A DNA stretch of 58,337 bases from VBAS01 sp035318985 (lineage in GTDB: Bacteria; Bacteroidota; Bacteroidia; Chitinophagales; Chitinophagaceae), in the NCBI GenBank assembly GCA_035318985.1, contig DATHDP010000109.1, forward strand, positions 1 through 58,337, written 5' to 3'. A model generated the notes under the pieces. The model was not told the origin of the DNA, did not search any database, and saw only the letters and a list, made by a program, of their open reading frames with translations. Shown here piece by piece: positions 8,130 through 17,311 of the stretch. Within the stretch, counting starts at the first letter, position 1. Each line of letters opens with the position of its first letter. The position numbers were made by a program, and so were the translations under genes.

Positions 8130-9425
8130 TTAATTAGCCAAAGGCGCTGACGGTGCAGTTGATTTACCAGGATTTAAGATCGCTTCTAATGGTGTTAATG
8201 CGCCAGGTTGTTTAATAAGGCCAGCCACTTTCACCATGTGGGCATAGTTGCTATTTTGTAAATGCACCATTATTAATTGCGGTACATCTGCACCCAGCTT
8301 ATTGGTAAAATAGGCAGGGTTAATTGAAACAATTTCGTATTGGGTTTCTTCTTCTCCGTTCAAAAAAGATCTATCCAAATTCTCAAGGAATTGTCTGACT
8401 CCTTTCGCTGTGTACGTTGAAAAGGGATAAAAATTCTTGAAACTCCGGCTAAGCCATTCGGTTGGCTTTTGTAAGTATTCCAGTATTACCTTTTTTGAAG
8501 CCTCTGTGTCAGGGTTAATTTTGCTAATAGTTAGTTTGAGTTTTTCCTGGTCTTCCTCAAACCATTTTCTCCGCTTCGCTTCTTTTTCAGGAGTATAGTT
8601 TTTATCGAGCTTGTAAGCTTTCATTTCTTCCTCAAACCGCTTTACATTCTGGTTATACATCTCCGTCAACATCTTTGCATCCTTGGCACCGAAAGTGTCT
8701 ACATCCTTCAACATTTGCTCCAGGTATTCTTTGCGTGTAATGGATATAAATACCGGCTTATCACTATTTCTTATAAGGATGTAATCATTGTATGTGTACA
8801 TTTTTGCAGTAGCATTATCCTGCGTCCGCTGTTCATAAAAATCGATCCTGCCTTCGCTGCGTTTTTTTTGAATAGTCTTGAAGGCAGGTTTTCCGTTAAT
8901 GGTATGCACACCTCTTTCTGTTGTAAGCCCTGCGGCAAACACATTATTGAAAATTACATTCACGAAAGAGCCACTCTCTCCTTCAGTATATATGATGTTG
9001 CTGTTGTCGTAACAGTAATAGGCAAAGAACCTCATTTTCCCTTCGTAGTAGCCTTTGATGCCTGTTGCGGCATGAAAAAAATCACCGTTCGAATTGATGT
9101 CACCTGAATTCTTGCTCACAACAAAATCAAGCCAGTAAGTATTATTATAATCCAATTTAGCACCTGTAAAACCAGTTAGTTTATTTTTTATCCAGTTCTC
9201 TGCTATGCTCAATTGAGATTTCATTTTCGAAACATTCCATTTGGCAGGTTTGTTTGTATAGAAAACAAAATCAAAGTAGCTATCCTGACTCCTCACCAAA
9301 GAAGAGGGCTTATTAGCAGCCTGCGTTTTACAATCCTGGCTAAAGCCTGCCTGCACTATTAACAGGTAAAACACTGCAAATAATAATGAGAACCGAAACA
9401 CAGCTAGCATTACTCCTTTTTTCAT
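8130..9425 (-). CDS. Exported protein of unknown function
   Basis: A hydrophobic signal (FRFSLLFAVFYLLIVQAGFSQ) ends at about residue 29. No known domain was recognised. The middle is charged and helical (for example YTPEKEAKRRKWFEEDQEK). The protein shares its layout with the 11326-12429 product: a KPVFISITRKEYLEQ segment (there KLPFAYVTKKEFLET), a charged helical stretch, and a late NPAYFTNKL...PQLIMVHLQ segment (there NPGYFNKKL...PQFFWVYVR). The two are therefore distant paralogues flanking the 9436-11298 gene. It is 10 bases from the next gene upstream, so it is probably in the same operon. The C-terminus is Pro/Ala/Ser-rich. Confidence 0.7.
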   Translation of the reverse strand: MKKGVMLAVFRFSLLFAVFYLLIVQAGFSQDCKTQAANKPSSLVRSQDSYFDFVFYTNKPAKWNVSKMKSQLSIAENWIKNKLTGFTGAKLDYNNTYWLDFVVSKNSGDINSNGDFFHAATGIKGYYEGKMRFFAYYCYDNSNIIYTEGESGSFVNVIFNNVFAAGLTTERGVHTINGKPAFKTIQKKRSEGRIDFYEQRTQDNATAKMYTYNDYILIRNSDKPVFISITRKEYLEQMLKDVDTFGAKDAKMLTEMYNQNVKRFEEEMKAYKLDKNYTPEKEAKRRKWFEEDQEKLKLTISKINPDTEASKKVILEYLQKPTEWLSRSFKNFYPFSTYTAKGVRQFLENLDRSFLNGEEETQYEIVSINPAYFTNKLGADVPQLIMVHLQNSNYAHMVKVAGLIKQPGALTPLEAILNPGKSTAPSAPLAN

Positions 9426-9435
9426 AAAAAGGCAT

Positions 9436-11298
9436 TTATTCTTTTATGATCTTAATATTGCTGATATAGTATTTATCATTCTCTCCTGAGTTGTAACTTG
9501 TAAATGACATTTCATTGAATAAGTGAGCTGCAGGTATTGCTTTTTCGTATTCAGCTATTTTAGTTTTATCAATAAATACCTGCAACATTTCATCTTTCTT
9601 TTTAATGGTTACCGTAATGCGGTTGTTTTTTTTGTTGTTGGAAAAACCGGGTGCAGCATACCATTTGGTTCCATTTGAATAACCTGGTGGATCGGGAAAT
9701 TTTGTTTCCAGCGCTGCCTCTCCATCTCTTCCGTCAAATCCCGGGCGGAGTTTTAGTTCCAGGTATGATTCGGCATTGCCTGCTGAAACTTCCTTTGACA
9801 ATTTGAAGGTTAGGGCCTTCGCTCCCCACGTGAAATTTTGAGCAGCTACTATCTCATAGCTCAGCGTAAAATTTTGTGGCAATGGTGTTTTAAGTTGCGT
9901 GGGTTTAATTATATAGTTTGCCATTGTGGCCCAGTTACCATCTAACCCATCCAGCTTTGTAATAACAGTAGTAGTTCCAAGTGCAAATGTACTTTGCCAG
10001 CCAATTGGTTTTTTTCCAACAGCCGTTGTAGAAAAATCTTCGAAATAATGAACGTTTTTATCTGCTGTATTTTTTTTAGCTGCTTCTGATCCTTCGCTAG
10101 CCACTACTGCCTCTTTGTAAGTAGGGGAACGGAGTGGTTTATAAGGTTGCCCTTTTACCTTCTCAGAATCAAAAAAATAATCATACGCATACTTAAAATT
10201 AAAATTGTTCAGAATCGATTCGTGTAAATGCAAATAATAAGCCGAGTTGTTTAGTCCAAAAGACCATCGGATAACAAGCCATTGCGGTTGATCCGTTTTG
10301 CAGAGAGCCAATGCCTGCTTGCTTACTTTTAAAATTGGGAAAGTGGTTTGACCTTTATTGTCAAACATGTCATTATATCCTTCAGTTGCATTTACAAAAG
10401 TAAAAAAAGAGATTTCAGCGGAAAGTTGCAATTCAGCAATATCATTCCACCTGTTTTTATATTTTTCTTTTAACCTTGCAAGGTTATTTTGTGCCTTGGC
10501 AAAATTTTCCGGGGACGTAGGGTCTACTTTTTGCCAAACCGGAAGTTGTTTTTCAGCTTGTGTAAAAAACTCACCGATAGTTATTTTCTCAAACGGGAGT
10601 TCCTTGTTGTCTTTGGTCATAATTACAACGTAGCCGCCATCGTCGACAAGTGTTTTTGGAGGAATGTAAAAATGCTTGTACCCTTCAATGTTTTTGCTGT
10701 TTGCAAAACCCAGTAGATTGCTTTCGTCCTTGTCATCGGCATTATATCCTTTTGAATTACTGGTAAAGTCAGGCAGTAAAAAATAATATTCATCGGGACT
10801 TGAAATAAACCATATTTGTTTGCTGATGTGTTCTAATTGGTTGGCCTCTATAAACCAGTAATCACCGAGGTTATTTTGCGGAACAAATTTTCCTTGTGCA
10901 TCTTTTTTTAAGAACATATACACTTTTGAATAAGCACCGTACATAAGTGGAAGAGCATTTGAATGCTCACTTATGGCGTTGCCCAGGGAGCTATTCGTGC
11001 CGCTGAACTTGTATATATAATTTTGATAATATCCGGCATCTCCCAAACAACCTTTGGGCAAGTATGATTGCTGCATCCACTCTACAAACTGCTGGGTATA
11101 TCCGATTTGCTTGTCGCTGTATACTCTATTCCCAAGGGTTTTCCCTTTTGCTGGTGTGGTATGTTTATAAATTTTCATCCAGCCGATATCTATATCAGCT
11201 ATGCTTTCCAGTTTAAACCCAATTCTGTCTACATATACCGGTTGTGCATGTGAAGTGCTTGCAACTGCTACAAGTGCAACGAGAATTATTTTTTTCAT
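9436..11298 (-). CDS. Exported protein with C-terminal concanavalin-like domain
   Basis: A signal peptide ends near ASTSHAQ (residue 19). The first 400 residues match no family I recognise. From about residue 410 to the end, the sequence looks like a concanavalin/LamG-like jelly roll of the type found in 3-keto-disaccharide hydrolase and laminarinase-like proteins: YFEDFSTTAVGKKPIGW, NFTLSYEIVAAQNFTWG, an LELKLRPGFDGRDG strand pair, and a final RITVTIKKKDEMLQVFIDK then YYISNIKIIKE. Such domains bind or hydrolyse carbohydrate, but no catalytic residues can be assigned. It lies between two genes that are paralogues of each other (8130-9425 and 11326-12429). Confidence 0.7.
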   Translation of the reverse strand: MKKIILVALVAVASTSHAQPVYVDRIGFKLESIADIDIGWMKIYKHTTPAKGKTLGNRVYSDKQIGYTQQFVEWMQQSYLPKGCLGDAGYYQNYIYKFSGTNSSLGNAISEHSNALPLMYGAYSKVYMFLKKDAQGKFVPQNNLGDYWFIEANQLEHISKQIWFISSPDEYYFLLPDFTSNSKGYNADDKDESNLLGFANSKNIEGYKHFYIPPKTLVDDGGYVVIMTKDNKELPFEKITIGEFFTQAEKQLPVWQKVDPTSPENFAKAQNNLARLKEKYKNRWNDIAELQLSAEISFFTFVNATEGYNDMFDNKGQTTFPILKVSKQALALCKTDQPQWLVIRWSFGLNNSAYYLHLHESILNNFNFKYAYDYFFDSEKVKGQPYKPLRSPTYKEAVVASEGSEAAKKNTADKNVHYFEDFSTTAVGKKPIGWQSTFALGTTTVITKLDGLDGNWATMANYIIKPTQLKTPLPQNFTLSYEIVAAQNFTWGAKALTFKLSKEVSAGNAESYLELKLRPGFDGRDGEAALETKFPDPPGYSNGTKWYAAPGFSNNKKNNRITVTIKKKDEMLQVFIDKTKIAEYEKAIPAAHLFNEMSFTSYNSGENDKYYISNIKIIKE

Positions 11299-11325
11299 AA
11301 TATGCCAATTAGATGATTAGAAGTT

Positions 11326-12429
11326 TTATTTACCCAACATATTTTTCAATAGCGAAAAGTCAACAGCTTTTATAATATCCGACATAAAGTTTGCAGCAAT
11401 TGGCTCCTTATGGTTAGCTCTTACATATACCCAAAAAAACTGAGGAGTTGATTTCGGTAATTTCTTGTTGAAATAACCAGGATTCGGCTTGATAAGTATT
11501 TGTCCAAATCCGTCATTGTCATCTGTAAACAAGTAAGACAAATGATCATTGGGATCCATTTTTACAATAGCAGGTTGATTCAATTCCGCAACAGACATTT
11601 TTAATTGCGCATCAATCTTCTCAAAGGCTGGCTTGAAAGCCTTTTCATTATCATTCAATAATTTTTCATACCTGGCCTTTGAATCCGTGTAATCCATTTT
11701 CATATATTTCTTTAGCTTTTCCTGATCGTTCTTATACTCTTTCTCCTTATATGTTTTCTCTATCTCCAATCGATCAAGTACATCCTGGAAACCTGATGCT
11801 GACTGGCGTTTCTCATTCGCCAGTATGATCTTCCTGGTTTCCAAAAATTCTTTTTTAGTTACATAAGCAAAAGGAAGCTTACCACTGTAAGTAACAAGCC
11901 AGGCAGTGGACCGGCCCATCACGCCCATACCAAGACCAGCATCTATAGTTTTAAACTGCCAGTAACCATCTTTCTCAAGCGGCATATCCCTTATAAAGTG
12001 GTATCCAATGCCGGATGTTGCTTCATACCTGTTTAGAGTATCGTAAATTTCAGCATCAAAAATATTGGCGCTGATAGAAAAATATGTTCCTGTTTCGTGT
12101 TCTGTTTTAATAGTATTACCATCGCAGTAAAAATTTAAGGGGATGATACTATATGCAAAACTATTACCATAAGTATTTCGGTAAAGGGGGTTATAAGCGC
12201 CGTGAAAATTTGCTTCCACACTCTTTGGAGTATATTTTGATTTTATCATCGTGTGTATGGCGGCTATTGTCTGCTTTTCCTTTGCCAGTTCAGCGGCAGC
12301 TCCTCCCTCTGATCCTTTCGGTGAAGCTTTCCATATGCCTGGCTTTTGGAGTAATGATTCTTCAGAGCAATTCTGCGCTGTTAAAGCAATTGAAAAAAAA
12401 ATGACGAAAAACAATAGTAAGTATTTCAT
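11326..12429 (-). CDS. Exported protein, paralogue of the 8130-9425 product
   Basis: A signal peptide ends near IALTAQ (residue 19). There is no recognised family. Visible segments are KLPFAYVTKKEFLETRK, a long charged coiled-coil-like stretch with YKEKEYKNDQEKLKKY, and a late region with NPGYFNKKLPKSTPQFFWVY. The first and last of these correspond to segments in the 8130-9425 product, which indicates common descent despite low identity. It is 10 bases downstream of the TPR gene and 27 bases upstream of the jelly-roll gene, consistent with a single operon. Function unknown; export to the periplasm or surface is the only firm inference. Confidence 0.7.
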   Translation of the reverse strand: MKYLLLFFVIFFSIALTAQNCSEESLLQKPGIWKASPKGSEGGAAAELAKEKQTIAAIHTMIKSKYTPKSVEANFHGAYNPLYRNTYGNSFAYSIIPLNFYCDGNTIKTEHETGTYFSISANIFDAEIYDTLNRYEATSGIGYHFIRDMPLEKDGYWQFKTIDAGLGMGVMGRSTAWLVTYSGKLPFAYVTKKEFLETRKIILANEKRQSASGFQDVLDRLEIEKTYKEKEYKNDQEKLKKYMKMDYTDSKARYEKLLNDNEKAFKPAFEKIDAQLKMSVAELNQPAIVKMDPNDHLSYLFTDDNDGFGQILIKPNPGYFNKKLPKSTPQFFWVYVRANHKEPIAANFMSDIIKAVDFSLLKNMLGK

Positions 12430-12439
12430 GTGTTTTTTA

Positions 12440-14839
12440 TTAATTAAACAATCCTTTTACCGGAACAAATGTTCCGGGTGCTTGTAAACCACTGCTGAGA
12501 CTTGGACTCAATCCTCTCTCCCTAACATCTTCCATATTATCTCCGGCATCAATCATTCCTTGTTCAAAAAGTTCTTTCTGTATTTGTTTTGCAGTTTTTA
12601 GATTCTTGCAATCGGCACTCATCATCTTCTTTAATAGTTCGTGTGCTTGCTTGCTTTTCTGAAGCGCTTTTGCTTTTTCCTCCATGTATAGCTCAACATC
12701 GGTTTTATAGCCTTCCATTTTAGAATGAGCTATTTTACTCTTGATGTAATTCTTAAATGCTTCCAGGCTTCTTTCGTCCTGCGCTTTCTGTTCAGCTTTC
12801 TGTTGTTCTAATTTCGTTTTTAACCATCCTCTCACCCGATCGCCCATCTCCTTGTCTTTTGCCTCCTGTGCCCTTGCCTCATCTAACACTTTCCGCATTT
12901 CATCTACCACAAATTCTCCAGCTTCGTCCGGATTCATGCCTACTCTCCATGCAAGGATCTTCGACTGTTTATATTTCTTCATTATTTCGATCAACTTCGC
13001 ACCGGTTGATAATTCCGGCTCAGCAATACCAGGAGTCATGCTTCCATTGGCGGATTTGATAAATGGATCTACTCCTGGTTCTGCGATCGAAGTATGATCT
13101 GCTCCATAAGCCACCGTATGATTTGGTACCGGGACCTCCGGTATCTTTTTTATCGCATGCTTATTATTATCGAAATTACTGGCGGTATTGCTTAGATCCT
13201 GCCAGTCCGAACCCATCGGCATCCTAACTAATGTTGGGCAACTAAAATTTGGGATCTCAGGAGGGTAGACCTTTGTTATTCCATCACCATCTTGATTTAC
13301 ACAAGATCTTGCAATAGCTTCCTGATCTTCAATAGCAGTTTTATAAAAATCAGTTATCCCTTCTGTCCATGTAATACATTGCAGCATTACCGTATTCTTA
13401 GGATTGCCGGTGAGATACCAGATCCATGTGCAGAAGGTATTTAACCACGTACGAAATTCTTCGATCTTTCTTGCATGAAATTCCCTGATGATCGGATTTG
13501 CATATTGCAGAAATTGATTGTTCTTATTATCAAAATCGGGGCACTTATCATTCTTGCCGCTTTTTGTCATCTCTTTTCTTTTAGCGTCAATCATATTTCG
13601 CAATTCCATAGATTCATTTGTATGCTTCGACATCCAGTCCGCCAGGTAGTTTTGCAGTACTAGTTGCACAACTACGGCGGGTTTGCTCATCGCGTTTATT
13701 CCTTTCATTGATTCTTTCATCATTGCTTTGGCAAAGTTTGTTCCGTCGGCACTTTCATCTGCCAGCGCATTGATCTCTTGTGCACTTGCTTCTTTCATCA
13801 CTTCAATTTTCGATTTAAGTTCTTCAAACATCTTTTCATACCCATTTAATATTGCCATGTCTTTTTCATAACCCGAAACATTATCTGATAGTGTGGGAAT
13901 TTTTATCCAATCTTTTCGGAAGTATTCATAGATCGTTATACTGTGTTTTAATTTTTCATAGTCTAGAGTTGGATCAGATTTGCTTTTATTGTTTTTTATC
14001 AGTTGTTCGGTGAATGGGTTTATCGCATTTTCCATTGACTCTTTGTAATCTTCTGCGGCTTTTTCAGGATTCCCAGTTGCTTCTTCAATTACACCTTCTG
14101 TTTGTTTTGCCTCGGGATGATAAGGATTAAGACCGCCTGCCTTTTTAATAATTGAGTTGGCGCTATCAATTTCACCAAGTCCCAACCATGCATGAGCCAG
14201 GTTATTCATTACGGTACTGTTCTCAGGAAAATCGTTGCGTAATTTTTGAAGTACCGGAACTGCCTGTTCAGGATATCCGTACTGTGTAAGTAATGAAGCC
14301 ATATTATTCTGGTAATTAGGATTCGCAGGATCTAATTGAACTGCTTTCATGCTTAAGGCCATAGCAGCCTGGGGATGTCCCTGCATCATGGCAAGTATTG
14401 CTGCACTACCAATATCATTTGCTTTGGGTGATTGGGCTACTATTTTTTTTACCATTGCCATTTCAGCAACATTGCCCTTTGCCATTAATTTATTGTACAG
14501 GTTAGTCGCATAACTACTCATATCAGCCTTCGTTAATTTCTTTTTTGGTATTGCATTTATTCTTGCAATATCTTTTTGGGGAACTAACTGTTTGTTGCTT
14601 GTAAATTCCGGGTAGTTGGCCATCTTGCTATTTCCCTGCATCATCTCTGGCATCATATCCTCCATCACTTTTTTCATTGCTTCCTGATCTTCCTTGCTCA
14701 TCCCTTTCATTGCTTCCTCCATCATCTTGTTCATATCAGCGGCAGAAGGTTGTTTTTGCGGCGCTGGTTTTTTACCCGGCTGGGAAAATGCTGCTGCCAT
14801 AGCAAACAGCAAAACAAATAAGGAAAAATACTTTTTCAT
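12440..14839 (-). CDS. Large exported TPR protein with Met-rich N-terminus
   Basis: The signal peptide ends at AAAFSQ (residue 20). Residues about 35-75 are very rich in Met (MNKMMEEAMKGM, DMMPEMMQG). Residues about 150-270 contain tetratricopeptide repeats: ALSMKAVQLDPANPNYQNNM, YPEQAVPVLQKLRNDFPEN and a third repeat ending in NPYHPEAK. After this comes a long helical region with several Cys residues (CPDF, CTWIW, CITW, CVNQ, CPTL), suggestive of disulfides in an exported protein. A final coiled-coil-rich part is dense in Lys, Glu and Ala. It is the largest protein of the cluster and could be a scaffold for its neighbours (inference). No enzyme domain was recognised. Confidence 0.75.
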   Translation of the reverse strand: MKKYFSLFVLLFAMAAAFSQPGKKPAPQKQPSAADMNKMMEEAMKGMSKEDQEAMKKVMEDMMPEMMQGNSKMANYPEFTSNKQLVPQKDIARINAIPKKKLTKADMSSYATNLYNKLMAKGNVAEMAMVKKIVAQSPKANDIGSAAILAMMQGHPQAAMALSMKAVQLDPANPNYQNNMASLLTQYGYPEQAVPVLQKLRNDFPENSTVMNNLAHAWLGLGEIDSANSIIKKAGGLNPYHPEAKQTEGVIEEATGNPEKAAEDYKESMENAINPFTEQLIKNNKSKSDPTLDYEKLKHSITIYEYFRKDWIKIPTLSDNVSGYEKDMAILNGYEKMFEELKSKIEVMKEASAQEINALADESADGTNFAKAMMKESMKGINAMSKPAVVVQLVLQNYLADWMSKHTNESMELRNMIDAKRKEMTKSGKNDKCPDFDNKNNQFLQYANPIIREFHARKIEEFRTWLNTFCTWIWYLTGNPKNTVMLQCITWTEGITDFYKTAIEDQEAIARSCVNQDGDGITKVYPPEIPNFSCPTLVRMPMGSDWQDLSNTASNFDNNKHAIKKIPEVPVPNHTVAYGADHTSIAEPGVDPFIKSANGSMTPGIAEPELSTGAKLIEIMKKYKQSKILAWRVGMNPDEAGEFVVDEMRKVLDEARAQEAKDKEMGDRVRGWLKTKLEQQKAEQKAQDERSLEAFKNYIKSKIAHSKMEGYKTDVELYMEEKAKALQKSKQAHELLKKMMSADCKNLKTAKQIQKELFEQGMIDAGDNMEDVRERGLSPSLSSGLQAPGTFVPVKGLFN

Positions 14840-14862
14840 TTTATTCTTATTTATACGATTAC

Positions 14863-15330
14863 TTATTTCAGATCACCGGCAATAATGTTAGTAACATTCG
14901 CCACCTGTTTAATGACCCTTGTCATTAGTGCTGTTGTAGTAACGGATCTAAAAATATCAGCTCGTACATACACAATATTGTCACTGCTCTCTAACCCGAT
15001 CTTTATAATGTCGAAATCATTATTTTTCTGTAACAGGTATTTGAACTTCGAATCATTGATCTTACCGGGCAGTGTTTCCGTAAGGTTTGTATAAACAATA
15101 TACAGGTCACTTACTTTTTGTATAAGTACATTATAGGAAGCAATGTTTTCCCCTTCATACGGTATAACAGCAAGGCTATCATGGACCATTTTGAAAGGAA
15201 GCCCCGTGCCGCTTACTATCTTTTTTAATGCCGACTCGGTCAGTTTTACTGGCGTCTTTGCTTTTGATTGACCAAAACTAATACCTGCAAAAAGCAGGAA
15301 ACAAAAACTAAATAGCAGACATTTTCTCAT
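14863..15330 (-). CDS. Small exported protein, possibly YbjN/chaperone-like fold
   Basis: A signal peptide ends near GISFGQ (residue 21). The mature part of about 134 residues has the order short helix, LPFKMVHDSLAVIPY strand region, VLIQKVSDLYIVYTNL strands, YLLQKNNDFDIIKIGL, a YVRADIF segment and a long C-terminal helix. This order resembles the YbjN / type III secretion chaperone-like fold; it is a weak structural guess. It is 2 bases from the gene upstream, so the two are surely co-transcribed and may be translationally coupled. No functional residue can be named. Confidence 0.65.
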   Translation of the reverse strand: MRKCLLFSFCFLLFAGISFGQSKAKTPVKLTESALKKIVSGTGLPFKMVHDSLAVIPYEGENIASYNVLIQKVSDLYIVYTNLTETLPGKINDSKFKYLLQKNNDFDIIKIGLESSDNIVYVRADIFRSVTTTALMTRVIKQVANVTNIIAGDLK

Positions 15331-15332
15331 TG

Positions 15333-15821
15333 TTAATTTTTTAAATGAAGGTTTTGGGAGAAGGTTTCTACCACTCCCTTAAATAGTGGATCAGTGAATG
15401 TAAAGGTTATGCAAGCCGATGTTTGATCCTTTCCAAATGAATTAAGGATCACTACGGATTTCTTTTTGTTATGATAGAAATTACCAATTGCCAATGTGGA
15501 TGTCCATCCGTCCCACAGTTGTCCCGTCATTATCTTGCCGGGTTTTTTACTTGCTTTGGTCAATCGTTTCACTACTTGCTCATTCCATTGGCTCGTAACA
15601 TTTTTCATCACATCTTCTTTTGTGTGCTCGCTTTTGTACAATGTGATCGTACAGAAATTACCATCAGCATTGCTCATAGTAAACTGCAGCCGTGATGGCA
15701 ATTCGCTTTTTGTAAAAAACTCAGGAGATCTATAAGTGAATACATCAAAACTATCTGTTTGTGAAAAACATTGCCCTGCCAGCAGCAATAGTGAAGCTTG
15801 TATTAAGATGAATAATTTCAT
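15333..15821 (-). CDS. Exported single-domain member of the cluster repeat family
   Basis: A signal peptide ends near GQCFSQ (residue 21). The mature protein is just the N-terminal domain seen in the products at 4495, 5632 and 7042: TDSFDVFTYRSPEFFTKSE, a FCTITLYKS strand, VTSQWNEQVVKRL, a DGWTSTLAIG turn and the ending VVETFSQNLHLKN. It thus marks the boundaries of that domain (about 140 residues) and shows it can stand alone. The MOG1/PsbP-like assignment is an inference that could be tested by structure prediction. It is 2 bases from the gene downstream. Confidence 0.75.
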   Translation of the reverse strand: MKLFILIQASLLLLAGQCFSQTDSFDVFTYRSPEFFTKSELPSRLQFTMSNADGNFCTITLYKSEHTKEDVMKNVTSQWNEQVVKRLTKASKKPGKIMTGQLWDGWTSTLAIGNFYHNKKKSVVILNSFGKDQTSACITFTFTDPLFKGVVETFSQNLHLKN

Positions 15822-15851
15822 GAGCTAATTGTCAAATGTTTTTTTGATATT

Positions 15852-17147
15852 TCATTTTTTAGTCATCGCCCATTTTCCCATATTCACATTGCTGGCACTT
15901 CCCCACGTGCCACTCATAGTATTGTTTGCAACTGTTCCGTTAAAAGAAAAAACTGAACCATCAGTACTATAAGTATAACTTCCAGTAACAACATTTCTAC
16001 TAAAAGTGTATTTCCCGTTTGCAATTATCCCTCCCACATTGTTAAGAACTTGCATAGAGCCATCAACATTTAATTGAAAAGAATAAAAATCAGTATTGAA
16101 GTTTTCACCATAGCCGAAAGTCCCTTTCCATGTGCCGGCTATAGCCGGTACAACTGTATTTTCAGATGGAGTAGAAATTGTATTGACAACAACAGGCTGC
16201 TTGGAATATTTTGGCGGAGGGGGTGTCGCAGTAGGTGGTGGGGCTGATAGATAGTCTGGTGTAAATTCTATTTTCAGAAATACATCATAGCTTCCATTAC
16301 TTGTTTGAATAGCGTAACTATTCTCTATGAAGTGGACATTAATTCCCGGGATTTGAGGCCAGCCCCTTGATTCTCTTGCTGCATGTGAGTCACCGGCAAC
16401 ACCACCGAGATTATTAATATGCTGGGCATAGAGAGTTTTTGTATCTAATAAAACCAATGTGGGCGGATAAATAACCATGCATTCATTATTAAAATTCCCG
16501 GCACTAATTCCCATAACCCGGTTGCCTTGTGTATTACCCGGACAGAAAAAATCTTTAAAAATGTTATGGTATTTTATCGCTTGTCCATAGCTACGGTACT
16601 TATCAAAGATCTTTCCGACCCTGTCACGAAACGGATCCCTATAATCTATTTGAGTAGATGCAAAAGGAAATGGCTGGTTAACGGCAAAGTCCAGGTCCAT
16701 TTCTAATTGTGGATTAAACTTGTTGAGAGTATTTTTTTCCGGTCCATCCCATTCCCATACAGTTGGCGCAATAATGATGTACTCATCTGCATTGATATGT
16801 TCATCCATCACTGGCAAAGAAACGTTTACGACATCACCATTATTAATGCCCCCAAGATCGGGTGTTTGAGTACCGGCCCTGGTCATACCATTCACATTGG
16901 AACCAAATATGACCGAGCCGCCTGAATTTTTTCTTGCAGCTCCGGGATTGGAAGGGCTATAAATTCTATAACTAAAATTCACAGACACTTCATTGCCATG
17001 TCCATCAAACTCTACAAATCCATCCCATGATTTGTTAATGCATTTGAAGGATTCAATAGTAATTTTTAACCGCCCGGCTGTAGGTGATGGTTGACCTAAA
17101 GCATTTATGGATAGAAGGACAAAAAGAAAAGAAAAATATTTATGCAT
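15852..17147 (-). CDS. Exported protein, first gene of the cluster, lipocalin-like C-terminus
   Basis: A signal peptide ends near NALGQ (residue 19). The N-terminal 300 residues begin with a strand-rich region (RLKITIESFKCINKSWDGF, VSVNFSYRIYSP) and match no family I know. A Pro-rich linker (SAPPPTATPPPPKYSK, about residue 305) leads to a C-terminal domain of about 100 residues with AGTWKGTFGYG, FYSFQLNVDGSMQV, ANGKYTFSRNVVTGSYTY and MSGTWGSASN. This beta-meander resembles lipocalin-like domains and the C-termini of two other cluster proteins. As the promoter-proximal gene it starts 164 bases from the divergent kinase gene, the likely control region for both. Confidence 0.7.
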   Translation of the reverse strand: MHKYFSFLFVLLSINALGQPSPTAGRLKITIESFKCINKSWDGFVEFDGHGNEVSVNFSYRIYSPSNPGAARKNSGGSVIFGSNVNGMTRAGTQTPDLGGINNGDVVNVSLPVMDEHINADEYIIIAPTVWEWDGPEKNTLNKFNPQLEMDLDFAVNQPFPFASTQIDYRDPFRDRVGKIFDKYRSYGQAIKYHNIFKDFFCPGNTQGNRVMGISAGNFNNECMVIYPPTLVLLDTKTLYAQHINNLGGVAGDSHAARESRGWPQIPGINVHFIENSYAIQTSNGSYDVFLKIEFTPDYLSAPPPTATPPPPKYSKQPVVVNTISTPSENTVVPAIAGTWKGTFGYGENFNTDFYSFQLNVDGSMQVLNNVGGIIANGKYTFSRNVVTGSYTYSTDGSVFSFNGTVANNTMSGTWGSASNVNMGKWAMTKK

Positions 17148-17159
17148 GGGAATATTTTT

Positions 17160-17311
17160 TAGTGATGTAAATATGATGCTTAGTAAAAGCTTAATCTATC
17201 CCTTAAAAACAGGAGATTTTGTAAAATGAAAAAAATCATGGAAAAAGGGGAGAGATAATCAGGCTGAATCAGAGTTATTTGTAAGATGGAAGTAATGGGT
17301 TATTTTGTTGT
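17160..17311. promoter_or_regulatory. Divergent control region between secreted cluster and kinase 1
   Basis: This gap separates two divergent transcripts. Much of it is repeated in front of the second kinase gene, including a 22-base exact match (17232-17253 and 19452-19473) and TCTATCC / TTATTTGTAA blocks. Directly before the kinase-1 ATG there is TTATTTTG at 17300-17307 followed by four bases and the ATG, a -7-like box at leaderless spacing. The conserved block is a candidate regulator-binding or leader element. Confidence 0.55.
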
